A DNA stretch of 64,000 bases from contig NW_027195382.1 in the NCBI RefSeq assembly GCF_038502225.1, positions 42,501-106,500 of the forward strand, read 5' to 3'. This DNA is from Cherax quadricarinatus. Its lineage: Eukaryota > Arthropoda > Malacostraca > Decapoda > Parastacidae. Positions 46,603 through 56,085 of the stretch are shown here, one piece after another. How positions within the stretch are numbered: position 1 is the stretch's first letter; every line of letters starts with the position of its first letter. The position numbers and the translations under genes were made by a program. The notes below the pieces were generated by a model that ran no database searches, was not told the origin of the DNA, and saw only the letters and a program-made list of their open reading frames with translations.

Positions 46603-47835
46603 ATGTCTCACATACCGTCAAGTGATACTTTAGTGAATGTCGACACTCAGACCTCTCAGGCTACTGTTGCCCCTGTCATCAGTCCTCACAATTCCTTACC
46701 GACTGACAGACCGACCCAGACACCGAGATACTATAGTTATACTCGTGATTCCCTTGATGCGTTACCTTTATTCAATGGCCATGTACATAGTCTTGAAGCA
46801 TGGTTTGCGGCCATTCGTTCTCGTGCTGGTGCTCTAGTTGAAGGTCCTCCTTCAGAGGAAAGTCTTATCAGACTTGCTAAAGAAGCTCTTCATCGATCCC
46901 CTGCTGCTGTTCACGTTGTTGATCTCCTTGATATGCGTGACTTCAGGAATCTTACTAAGTGGTCACAATATGAGGAACTGATTCGTTCTTTCCTTGTCCC
47001 AGTACAAACAGTTGATCCATATGTCGTTCTTAGGGAACTAGTGAATGCTACACCCATGAGTAATGAATCGTTGAGTGCATTTGCTGTTAGATTAGACAAA
47101 CTTTTATTATCATTTATCAATGCTGTCCAGTCATCAGCTTTTCTCCCTGAAGAGGTTAAACCATTCACAGAACCGTTTGCTAAAATAGCAGCTTTTGGAG
47201 CAATTAAAGAACTAATGCCACCTGCTTCCGTGTGTGCTTATGAGGCTCATCCTCCAACTGTGACGATGGAACCACTTACAGCCTTAAATCATGTACGTTC
47301 CTTGTGCCCCCAGGGTACTTTCCCATGTATTAAAAGTAATTTCACACCTATGCCTCAGTCTGCACCACCTCTTGTTTGCGCCACAGAGACAAATCGTGGT
47401 CGTCAACCATCTCAGAGATCACCAAGAACCAGTGTACAGAGTCGTTATAAACCTCGTAGTATTCATAGTACATTCAGTAACCATAGTCGGCGGACTTGTT
47501 ACAACTGTGGTTTCCGTGGCCATATTGCAATTAATTGTCCTGATAGTTACCCTAAGAGACGTCGTACTGATGATGAGTACCCAGATCTTCCCTACTGTAC
47601 TTATCATAGAATACATGGACATGACACATCTGAGTGCAATGCTCTCTATAACCTTCAGTACTCTAGGTCTTTCCGTGGCCGCCCCAACCGCAGAACCCGT
47701 ACAGGAAACAGATATCGTGGTTCTCAAAATAACCAGAACCAGGCTTATTCTTCCAATTCTCAAACTAACCAGAACCAGGCTCATTCTTCCAATTCGGGGG
47801 AATTCGAGCGCCCCAGTCAAACCGTCCCATGGTGA
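46603..47835 (+). CDS. Gag of the gypsy element
   Basis: A 410-residue frame. I chose the ATG at 46603 (MSHIPSSDTL). The frame is open 90 bases further upstream, but that extension is hydrophobic and T-rich like the leader. Residues about 40-230 have the helical, Leu-rich character of retrotransposon Gag (PLFNGHVHSLEAWFAAIRSR). A CCHC zinc knuckle, CYNCGFRGHIAINC, is at about 299-312. A second Cys/His cluster, CTYHRIHGHDTSEC, follows at about 332-345. The tail is basic and Asn/Gln-rich (FRGRPNRRTRTGNRYRG), as expected for RNA binding. Gag packages the element's RNA in a particle. The stop codon lies within the overlap with the next frame. Confidence 0.85.
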   Translation: MSHIPSSDTLVNVDTQTSQATVAPVISPHNSLPTDRPTQTPRYYSYTRDSLDALPLFNGHVHSLEAWFAAIRSRAGALVEGPPSEESLIRLAKEALHRSPAAVHVVDLLDMRDFRNLTKWSQYEELIRSFLVPVQTVDPYVVLRELVNATPMSNESLSAFAVRLDKLLLSFINAVQSSAFLPEEVKPFTEPFAKIAAFGAIKELMPPASVCAYEAHPPTVTMEPLTALNHVRSLCPQGTFPCIKSNFTPMPQSAPPLVCATETNRGRQPSQRSPRTSVQSRYKPRSIHSTFSNHSRRTCYNCGFRGHIAINCPDSYPKRRRTDDEYPDLPYCTYHRIHGHDTSECNALYNLQYSRSFRGRPNRRTRTGNRYRGSQNNQNQAYSSNSQTNQNQAHSSNSGEFERPSQTVPW

Positions 47836-50020
47836 CAGTAGGTGATAATGAGTACACCATCCCCGTTCACAATTCCTTTGAAGCCTTAAGCAGTCTCGAG
47901 AATGACAATCCTGCTGATGATGTTGCTTCACATGTCTCTGACATAGATGATTTTGGGGATGAAGTAGAACAAGTCTTTTCTGATGACAATCCACCTTTTT
48001 GTTTGCACATAACTTCCAATGCAACCATAGGCCCTATAGTGCAAGCATCTGTTCATAATGCGCCCGTTCATTTGTTCATGGACTCTGGTGCGCAAGTCAA
48101 TATTATTAGGTCTAGTTTGTTTAAGGATAAGCAGTTACGACATGTCCTTCTCGTAGAACCGACTCATGTGTCCTCCCTTAGTGGAGTAGCTGGTTCTCAC
48201 CTGCGTGTCCGAGGTCGGACTTCCCTAACTTTTTCTATCCAAGGTAGAGACTTCACTGCTTCCTTCCTTGTTGTCGACCAGATTACTTTCCCTGGTGACC
48301 TTCTGCTGGGCTTTGCTTCCATGCGAGACTTACGCATTGTGCTCGACCCTTATCGATGGCATGCCCAAATTGACGACTTGATCGTTCCATTCTGGGGTTA
48401 CCAGCTTGGATCCGAGATCTGCCATACTGCCGCAGAGTATGACACTCGAATTAAGTCCTTACAGGCCAGTGCATTTTCCAGTAGCGTACCCAAGCGGTCA
48501 GGCACTGATGATCCTGTCACTTCTGTCTGTGTTCCTGCAACTTCAGACTTGCAAGATAGTGTCCAGTTACCTCAAGTGTCCGAGGACGCTCTGACTACCT
48601 TGAGTGCTGAGCCTATCCCTGCAATGTCTGCTAGTTCAAGTAGTAGTTTCTCCACAGGGGACGCCTTGTCGGAAAACAATTACTTGCAACTAGTAATGCC
48701 ATCTCTTGTTGATGTCACATGCCGTCTGCAGAAAGACGTTTCTGTCGCAGCTAGTGCCCTCACTAGAGTGTCTGTAGTTGTTCCTAGTGTTCCAGATGGT
48801 GATAACGTCCTAGTTGACAGTGATTCTTGCAAAGTAAAAGGCCTATTTGTTGAACCATCCTTACATGTTGTAAGAGATAGTAAGATCCATTTCTTCCTAG
48901 CCAACACTTCTGGTCACAGTTTTCGCCTCAGAGCAAATACCAATCTTGTTGACCTTGTTCACTATCCTTACCCTGTTCAGGTAGAGGATGAGTTGTCACC
49001 TGACCAGTGGGTCGGTGCTATTTCTGCCGGGGAGACCTCATCCACTTCACTGGATCAATCTGTTCCACCAGTTGAGGAGAACGACTTAGCTCCCACTGAC
49101 TTCCCAGATGAAGTCAAGCGTTTGTTGACTCTGTTGAACAAACGTCGTAAAGCCATTGCCTTACCAGGTGAGAAGATGGGTATAACGAACTTATTGTCCC
49201 ATCGTATTCCACTTGAATCTGGTACTAGACCTATCTACATACCTGCGTACAGAATGCCTCATTCACAAGTTGCTGTCGCAGAAGAACTGATCAATCAAAT
49301 GCTTGATGATGGAGTTATTGCACCTAGCAATTCACCTTGGAATGCACCCTTGATCCTAGTACCTAAGAAGGATGGTACTTGGCGCCCAGTGATTGACTTT
49401 AGGAAGTTAAACGCGAAAACCATTCCAGATCGCTTTCCACTCCCTGTACTGGGTGATCTTTTACGTAACATCGGAGATAACAAAGTCTTTTCAACCCTGG
49501 ATTTGTTACAAGGGTTTTGGCAAGTCCCTCTTCACGAGGACAGCCAAGAGCTAACTGCATTCTCCACTCCTACAGGTCATTATCACTTCCTCCATATGGC
49601 GTTTGGATTACGATCTTCCCCTATCACGTTCTCAAGGCTCATGACTAATATCTTTAGAGGTCTCATAGGTAATGCACTTATGGTGTACTTAGATGACGTA
49701 ATCGTCATGTCTAAAGACGTGGATACACACTTGAAAAGACTTGATGTAGTACTTGGTAAGCTTGAAGAAGCCAATTTAAAGATCAAACTGTCTAAATGTC
49801 AATTTTTCAGATCAGAAATTAAGTTTCTTGGTCACGTAGTCACTCCTAGAGGGGTTACGACTGACCAAAGTAAAGTAACTGCAGTACTAAATTTTCCAAC
49901 ACCCAAAACTGCTGATGCCATAAGATCCTTTGTGGGCTTAGCAGGTTTTTATAGATCTTTCATTGCCAATTTTTCTTCCATAGCTGCTCCTCTGAGTTGC
50001 TTAAGAAAGATGCTCCTTTT
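47829..50020 (+). CDS. Protease-reverse transcriptase of the gypsy element
   Basis: The frame starts with the ATG in ATGGTGA, which overlaps the gag stop by seven bases and lies in the -1 frame relative to gag, so expression could use frameshifting or restart. Retropepsin DSGA is at residues 85-88 (HLFMDSGAQVNIIRSSLF). The RT is at about 470-680, with DDGVIAPSNSPWNAPLILVP, then STLDLLQGFWQVPL (D558) and YLDDVIV (620-623), followed by KCQFFRSEIKFLGHVV and FVGLAGFYRSFI. A single-base indel at about 49997-50020 breaks the link to the RNase H: true homology ends near APLSC and the following residues to 50060 are out of frame. Residues 210-400 are a poorly conserved linker. Confidence 0.88.
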
Positions 50021-51073
50021 GTTTGGACCTTCCGTCAAGAAAGAGCATTCCAAACTCTAAAAGAAAAGCTAACATCTGCTCCAATTTTGAAATTTCCAGA
50101 TTTTTCTAAGCCCTTCTATCTGACAACTGATGCTAGTTCAATTGGCATAGGTGCCGTACTAGCTCAGAAGACCGATGGCAAGTACAACGCAGTTGCATTT
50201 GCTAGCCGAGTCCTTACAAAGGCTGAACGTAATTATACAGTAATTGAGCAAGAAGCTTTAGCAATAGTATGGTCTTTAAAGCACTTCCGAGACATTATTT
50301 ATCAGTACTCTGTTCATGTCTTGACAGACCATGCTCCACTGATACCTTTATTCCAGAACAAACAACCTACTGGAAGGTTAGCCAGATGGACCTTGACTAT
50401 CCAAGAGTTCAATCCCACCTTTGAGCATTTACCTGGCAAGTCAAATGTAGTCGCAGATGCCTTATCGCGACATGTTAGTATAGTAACTGCAGACCCTCCA
50501 TTTAGTGCTGAAGAAATAAAGAATGCTCAACGAACAGATCCCATGTGGTCTGGTGTGATTCGATTCCTGCTCCAGGAAGATCTTATTCTGACTGTGAAGC
50601 CACCAGCACCCATCAGTGACTTTGTCATGAACCAAGAATTACTGTATCGAACAGCCGAGTTGGGTACTCCTAGCAGAAGAGTATACCAGTTAGTAATTCC
50701 ACAGTCACTAGTGAATGTAGCCTTACAGCTAGTTCACGATGTACCAGGTGTTGCACACCCTGGTATGGATCGTTCAGTAAAACAAGCCAGATTGAAATAC
50801 TTTTGGCCTCGTATGGCAACTGATATTTCTGAGTATGTTAAGAAATGTAGTGTCTGCATGCAACATAAAGGTAATGCTAATGGTCCTAATCCAATCCAAG
50901 TATATCCAACTACTAGCGAACCGTGGGAAAGAGTTGCGCTAGATTTGTTAACTAATTTCCAATATTCCCTCCAGGGCAACAAACATCTGTGTGTTATGGT
51001 AGACCATTTCACCAGATATTGTGAGTTAGTTCCTATTGCAGATAAGACTGCCGAGACAGTAGCTAAAGCGTTT
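49999..51073 (+). pseudogene. RNase H and first half of integrase (gypsy)
   Basis: This continues the polyprotein after a one-base shift: KKDAPFVWTFRQERAFQTLK, then ILKFPDFSKPFYLTTDASS. The RNase H acidic residues are visible (Asp in TTDASS, Glu in IEQEALAI, Asp in VLTDHAPL, Asp in VVADALSRH). The integrase follows with an HHCC zinc domain (VHDVPGVAH, then CSVCMQHKG) and the first catalytic Asp in VALDLLTNF. At ETVAKAF the frame runs into an 818-bp insertion and stops at 51115. Without the insertion the sequence would continue at 51892. The reading frame inside the insertion is unrelated. Confidence 0.88.
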
Positions 51074-51121
51074 GATAAATTAGACACATGTGAAACTCTT
51101 GGGTATCTTTATTGAGGAAAC

Positions 51122-51147
51122 GTTTCGCCACACAGTGGCTTCATCAG
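51122..51147 (-). ncRNA. Hammerhead-like core, inverted copy
   Basis: On the minus strand: CTGATGA, hairpin AGCCAC-TGT-GTGGC, GAAAC. Same sequence as the two direct copies. Function not shown. Confidence 0.35.
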
Positions 51148-51413
51148 TCCATACAAAGGAGAATCTTGAAGAACAGGAGGAGAATGAGGTAATCAGTCCC
51201 TCAACCTTGAGTCGATGTGGTCAGTCCATCAATCTTGAATAGAATACGGCATACGTGCTGAGAAGGAGCTTATAAACCGTTGGCAGGAGAGGTGCAGAAG
51301 TCATAGGTCGTGTAACATTTGTTCAATGTTGATGGACTGACCACATCGACTCAAGGTTGAGGGACTGATTACCTCATTCTCCTCCTGTTCTTCAAGATTC
51401 TCCTTTGTATGGA

Positions 51414-51439
51414 CTGATGAAGCCACTGTGTGGCGAAAC
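51414..51439 (+). ncRNA. Hammerhead-like core, middle copy
   Basis: CTGATGA, a five-pair stem GCCAC/GTGGC with loop TGT, then GAAAC. These are the two conserved core strands of a hammerhead ribozyme in the right order around stem II. Confidence 0.35.
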
Positions 51440-51784
51440 GTTTCCTCAATAAAGATACCCAAGAGTTGCACATGTGTCTAATTTATCAACATGTCGGTTC
51501 TCTGAACCATTAATCTACAAACCTGTCAGACACTGCAACTTCTTGGGATCTTAATACTTGGGAATTCTTCGCTTGCCTAATTCTTGGGCACGACCTACTT
51601 CAACATTGAACAAATGTTACACGACCTATGACTTCTGCACCTCTCCTGCCAACGGTTTATAAGCTCCTTCTCAGCACGTATGCCGTATTCTATTCAAGAT
51701 TGATGGACTGACCACATCGACTCAAGGTTGAGGGACTGATTACCTCATTCTCCTCCTGTTCTTCAAGATTCTCCTTTGTATGGA

Positions 51785-51810
51785 CTGATGAAGCCACTGT
51801 GTGGCGAAAC
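51785..51810 (+). ncRNA. Hammerhead-like core, third copy
   Basis: Identical core to the middle copy. Downstream GTTTCCTC then AATAAAGATACCCAAG offers a possible UC cleavage position. A partial outer stem I is possible (CTT-x-GTAT before the core with ATAC-x-x-AAG after it). The pairs next to the core are not complementary, so the ribozyme may be degenerate or not real. Confidence 0.35.
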
Positions 51811-51891
51811 GTTTCCTCAATAAAGATACCCAAGAGTTGCACATGTGTCTAATTTATCAACATGTCGGTTCTCTGAACCATTCATCTACAA

Positions 51892-52885
51892 AGCTAAAGC
51901 GTTTAAAGAACGCATTATCTGCAGGCATACCACCCCTAAGTCTCTAGTAACAGATAATGGAGGTGAATTCTGTAATGAGATTCTTGAAAATTTGTGTACC
52001 TTGTACAAGATCTCTAAATCCACCATTGTTCCTCATCATCCTGCCACCAGTGGGTTAGCGGAACGAACCAATAAGAAAGTACTTGATGTCTTGAGAGCCA
52101 CTATCAATCCCAACAGTGAAACTTGGGATGAAGTTATACCTGATGCGCAGTGTGCTATAAATTCTGCTTACAATGTTTCTATAGGTGACACTCCACATTA
52201 TGCATTGTACGGTGTAGATAAACGTTTGCCTTATGAGTTGTTATATTCTAATCCGAAACCAAATTACAACCCTGATGATTTCATAGCAACTCGTACCAGC
52301 TTAGCTCAAAGTGTTTTTAGAAGAATCCGTGAAACACTTCATAAATCAACAGCAGAATTTACAAGAGTCGCAAACACTCGAGCAAAGCCATCCAAAATCA
52401 AAGTAGGTTCGAGAGTTATGCTGATTAACTTTAACAAAACGTCTGCAATGCCAAAGCTTGATCAAAAGTTTGTTGGTCCTTATCGAGTAGTTGAACATAT
52501 CACTGGTAATAAGTATAAGGTTAGAGAGATTAGTACTGGTCAGTATAAAGAATCGCATTTAGATCATATGAAGTTAGTATGTGATGATAATGATGTTCCA
52601 ACCCAGACTAATGTGACAGACTCTGACAATCCTCCTGATCCTGTACTCTCTTCCTCTGATACTCAGTCAGACAATCAACCTGAATGTCGTTATTCCCTAT
52701 GTACACGACAGGTATTGAGAAATCCTCAAGTATCATTTGTTACTTCCAATTCAGATTTGCCTCAAATACAGCATGAGTTAGCCAGTGCTACAGAGTTTGA
52801 TCCTCCCAAAGATGACACCCATTCTGCATATGTCAATCTTACCCTAGCAGAGTTGGGGTTAAATGTAAGTAACCTGTATAGATGA
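51892..52885 (+). pseudogene. Second half of integrase (gypsy)
   Basis: This resumes the integrase after the insertion at KAFKERIICRHTTPKSLVTD. The second catalytic Asp is in SLVTDNGGEF and the Glu is in TSGLAERTNKK, with 35 residues between them (DD35E). It continues through DAQCAINSAYNVSIGDTP and the C-terminal DNA-binding part (KVGSRVMLINF, then LDQKFVGPYRVVEHITGNKY), with an acidic Ser/Thr-rich tail, to a stop at 52885. There is no chromodomain. The portion is undamaged, so the insertion is probably recent relative to the element. Confidence 0.88.
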
Positions 52886-53307
52886 ATAATTACAGTATCA
52901 ACTTATCAGTATTCAAGAATTTTTTTTTTTTGTGTTCATGTTCTCTCCGCATTCTGAGAGTTAACAGTCTAGATTTGAGTGCACCGAATCTGCCTTTCTG
53001 TTAAACACTCTTTCTTTGTATATATTCCTTCCTCAGAATCCGTAGATCACATGAATACAAATCGATCGATCAAATTTTTTTTTTATCACTTGTAATCTCA
53101 ACGTTGAGTTTCATTCGATGTTCATTTGTTGAGTTTCATTCGATGAGTCGTGCTATATTATACCTTGTATTGCATTACAGTTTCAGTTACGTAAGCTTCC
53201 ATTCCAATGTTCTACTTATGTATGTTATAATGTTCAATTGTTGTGTACTTTGACATTGTATAGAATCAGCCCAAGCCGTATACCTGCCATCTCTAGTTTG
53301 TATTAGT
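52886..53307 (+). other. 3' untranslated region, possibly part of the LTR
   Basis: AT-rich with poly-T runs and a near-duplicate TTGAGTTTCATTCGATG. No clear polypurine tract precedes 53308, so the LTR could begin earlier, for example just after GGGGTTAAA at about 52864. Confidence 0.4.
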
Positions 53308-53621
53308 TGTATGTCGGGACGACATACGTTAGCGTCGCCGAGCTCTCAGTAGTAGTAACCAGTTACCAGTAACCAGTGTACCAGTAGATGACTCACTACC
53401 AACCGTCTCTGCCTGAGTCACTGTCTGTATTCATTGTGCTGACCACAGAAGTATTCAAAGACCCCCTCACATATGGGTACTGTGGGCGGCCAGTCAGTTT
53501 ACGAGAGTGACCAAGAGAGATAGGTACGGCTGTTTGGGCGCTCCCCACATTATCTGTAATTATACGTACTACCAGCCTACGTGAGTATTACTTTACCCTA
53601 TCCACGTACCGAACTCCCACA
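53308..53621 (+). mobile_element. 3' LTR of the gypsy element (left edge uncertain)
   Basis: It starts with TGTATGTCGGGACGACATAC, which contains a small inverted repeat and looks like an LTR start, and ends at CCGAACTCCCAC, shared with the 5' stub. The 44-bp array begins within ten bases. Only the right edge is supported by comparison. Confidence 0.6.
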
Positions 53622-53629
53622 TGATAGCT

Positions 53630-56085
53630 AGTGGTGTGGTCTTGCTGGGTCTTGACACAGCTGCAGGGTAGGTAGTGGTGTGGTCTTACTGGGTCTTGAT
53701 ACAGCTGCAGGGTAGGTAGTGGTGTGGTCTTACTGGGTCTTGACACAGTTGCAGGGTAGGTAGTGGTGTGGTCTTGCTGGGTCTTGACCCAGCTGCAGGA
53801 TAGGTAGTGGTGTGGTCTTGCTGGGTCTTGACACAGCTGCAGGGTAGGTAGTGGTGTGGTCTTACTAGGTCTTGACACAGCTGCAGGGTAGGTAGTGGTG
53901 TGGTCTTGCTGGGTCTTGACCCAGCTGGAGGGTAGGTAGTGGTGTGGTCTTGCTGGGTCTTGACACAGCTGCAGGGTAGGTAGTGGTGTGGTCTTACTGG
54001 GTCTTGACACAGCTGCAGGGTAGGTAGTGGTGTGGTCTTGACACAGCTGCAGGGTAGGTAGTGGTGTGGTCTTGCTGGGTCTTGACCCAGCTGCAGGGTA
54101 GGTAGTGGTGTGGTCTTACTGGGTCTTGACACAGCTGCAGGGTAGGTAGTGGTGTGGTCTTGCTGGGTCTTGACCCAGCTGCAGGGTAGGTAGTGGTGTG
54201 GTCTTGCTGGGTCTTGACCCAGCTGCAGGGTAGGTAGTGGTGTGGTCTTACTGGATCTTGACACAGCTGCAGGGTAGGTAGTGGTGTGGTCTTGCTGGGT
54301 CTTGACACAGCTGCAGGGTAGGTAGTGGTTTGGTCTTATTGCGTCTTGACACAGCTGCAGGGTAGGTAGTGGTGTGGTCTTGTTGGGTCTTGACAAAGCT
54401 GCAGGGTAGGTAGTGGTGTGGACTTACTGGGTCTTGATACAGCTGCAGGGTAGGTAGTGGTGTGGTCTTACTGGGTCTTGACACAGCTGCAGGGTAGGTA
54501 GTGGTGTGGTCTTGCTGGGTTTTGACACAGCTGCAGGGTAGGTAGTGGTGTGGTCTTGCTGGGTCTTGACACAGCTGCAGGGTAGGTAGTGGTGTGGTCT
54601 TACTGGGTCTTGACACAGCTGCAGGGTAGGTAGTGGTGTGGTCTTACTGGGTCTTGACACAGCTGCAGGGTAGGTAGTGGTGTGGTCTTACTGGGTCTTG
54701 ACACAGCTGCAGGGTAGGTAGTGGTGTGGTCTTACTGGGTCTTGACACAGCTGCAGGGTAGGTAGTGGTGTGGTCTTGCTGGGTCTTGACCCAGCTGCAG
54801 GGTAGGTAGTGGTGTGGTCTTACTGGGTCTTGACACAGCTGCAGGGTAGGTAGTGGTGTGGTCTTACTGGGTCTTGACACAGCTGCAGGGTAGGTATTGG
54901 TGTGGTCTTGCTGGGTCTTCACCCAGCTGCAGGGTAGGTAGTGGTGTGGTCTTACTGGGTCTTGACACAGCTGCAGGGTAGGTAGTGGTGTGGTCTTACT
55001 GGGTCTTGACACAGCTGCAGGGTAGGTAGTGGTGTGGTCTTACTGGGTCTTGACACAGCTGCAGGGTAGGTAGTGGTGTGGTCTTACTGGGTCTTGACAC
55101 AGCTGCAGGGTAGGTAGTGGTGTGGTCTTGCTGGGTCTTGACACAGCTGCAGGGTAGGTAGTGGTGTGGTCTTGCTGGGTCTTGACACAGCTGCAGGGTA
55201 GGTAGTACTGTGGTCTTGCTGGGTCTTGACACAGCTGCAGGGTAGGTAGTGGTGTGGTCTTACTGGGTCTTGACACAGCTGCAGGGTAGGTAGTGGTGTG
55301 GTCTTGCTGGGTCTTGACACAGCTGCAGGGTAGGTAGTGGTGTGGTCTTGCTGGGTCTTGACACAGCTGCAGGGTAGGTAGTACTGTGGTCTTGCTGGGT
55401 CTTGACACAGCTGCAGGGTAGGTAGTGGTGTGGTCTTGCTGGGTCTTGACACAGCTGCAGGGTAGGTAGTACTGTGGTCTTGCTGGGTCTTGACACAGCT
55501 GCAGGGTAGGTAGTGGTGTGGTCTTGCTGGGTCTTGACACAGCTGCAGGGTAGGAAGTACTGTGGTCTTGCTGGGTCTTGACACAGCTGCAGGGTAGGTA
55601 GTGGTGTGGTCTTGCTCGGTCTTGACACAGCTGCAGGGTAGGTAGTGGTGTGGTCTTACTGGGTCTTGACACAGCTGCAGGGTAGGTAGTGGTGTGGTCT
55701 TACTGGGTCTTGACACAGCTGCAGGGTAGGTAGTGGTGTGGTCTTACTGGGTCTTGACACAGCTGCAGGGTAGGTAGTGGTGTGGTCTTACTGGGTCTTG
55801 ACCCAGCTGCAGGGTAGGTAGTGGTGTGGTCTTGCTGGGTCTTGACACAGCTGCAGGGTAGGTAGTGGTGTGGTCTTACTGGGTCTTGACCCAGCTGCAG
55901 GGTAGGTAGTGGTGTGGTCTTGCTGGGTCTTGACCCAGCTGCATGGTAGGTAGTGGTGTGGTCTTGCTGGGTCTTGACACAGCTGCAGGGTAGGTAGTGG
56001 TGTGGTCTTACTGGGTCTTGACCCAGCTGCAGGGTAGGTAGTGGTGTGGTCTTGATGGGTCTTGACACAGCTGCATGGTAGGTAC
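53630..56085 (-). repeat. 44-bp minisatellite, right block (~56 copies)
   Basis: Same monomer and same variant bases as 42489-44480, plus a GTACTGTGG variant at 55200-55570 that I did not see on the left side. Ends by passing into the 30-bp array with GCATGGTAGGTACCCCAG. Confidence 0.96.

Larger units (their letters stand above)
51074..51891 (+). mobile_element. Composite retroelement insertion with 13-bp TSD
   Basis: This 818-bp insertion splits the integrase. AGCTAAAGCGTTT occurs directly before (51061-51073) and after (51892-51904), a 13-bp target-site duplication. Inside are three copies of one sequence. The first is an inverted copy (51072-51331). The second is a direct partial copy (51329-51521). 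The third is the longest direct copy (about 51522-51891). The outer arms 51072-51331 and 51601-51860 form a 260-bp inverted repeat that is nearly perfect. Each copy has CTCAATAAAGATACCCAAGA near its end. There is no coding frame. A 10-15 bp duplication with direct and inverted partial copies is typical of Penelope-like or other target-primed elements. Confidence 0.85.
44455..53621 (+). mobile_element. Ty3/gypsy retrotransposon inside the 44-bp array
   Basis: It has a 14-base stub of the 5' LTR, a ~2.1 kb leader, gag (46603-47835), protease-RT (47829-50020), RNase H-integrase (about 49999-52885, interrupted by an 818-bp insertion) and a 3' LTR ending at about 53621. The order protease-RT-RNase H-integrase is ordinary gypsy. 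The same 44-bp minisatellite flanks both ends, with the same variant bases on both sides. Confidence 0.85.

Noticed and set aside
53308..53330. Small inverted repeat TGTATGTCGGGACGACATAC as a separate element
   Set aside because: It fits better as the start of the gypsy 3' LTR.
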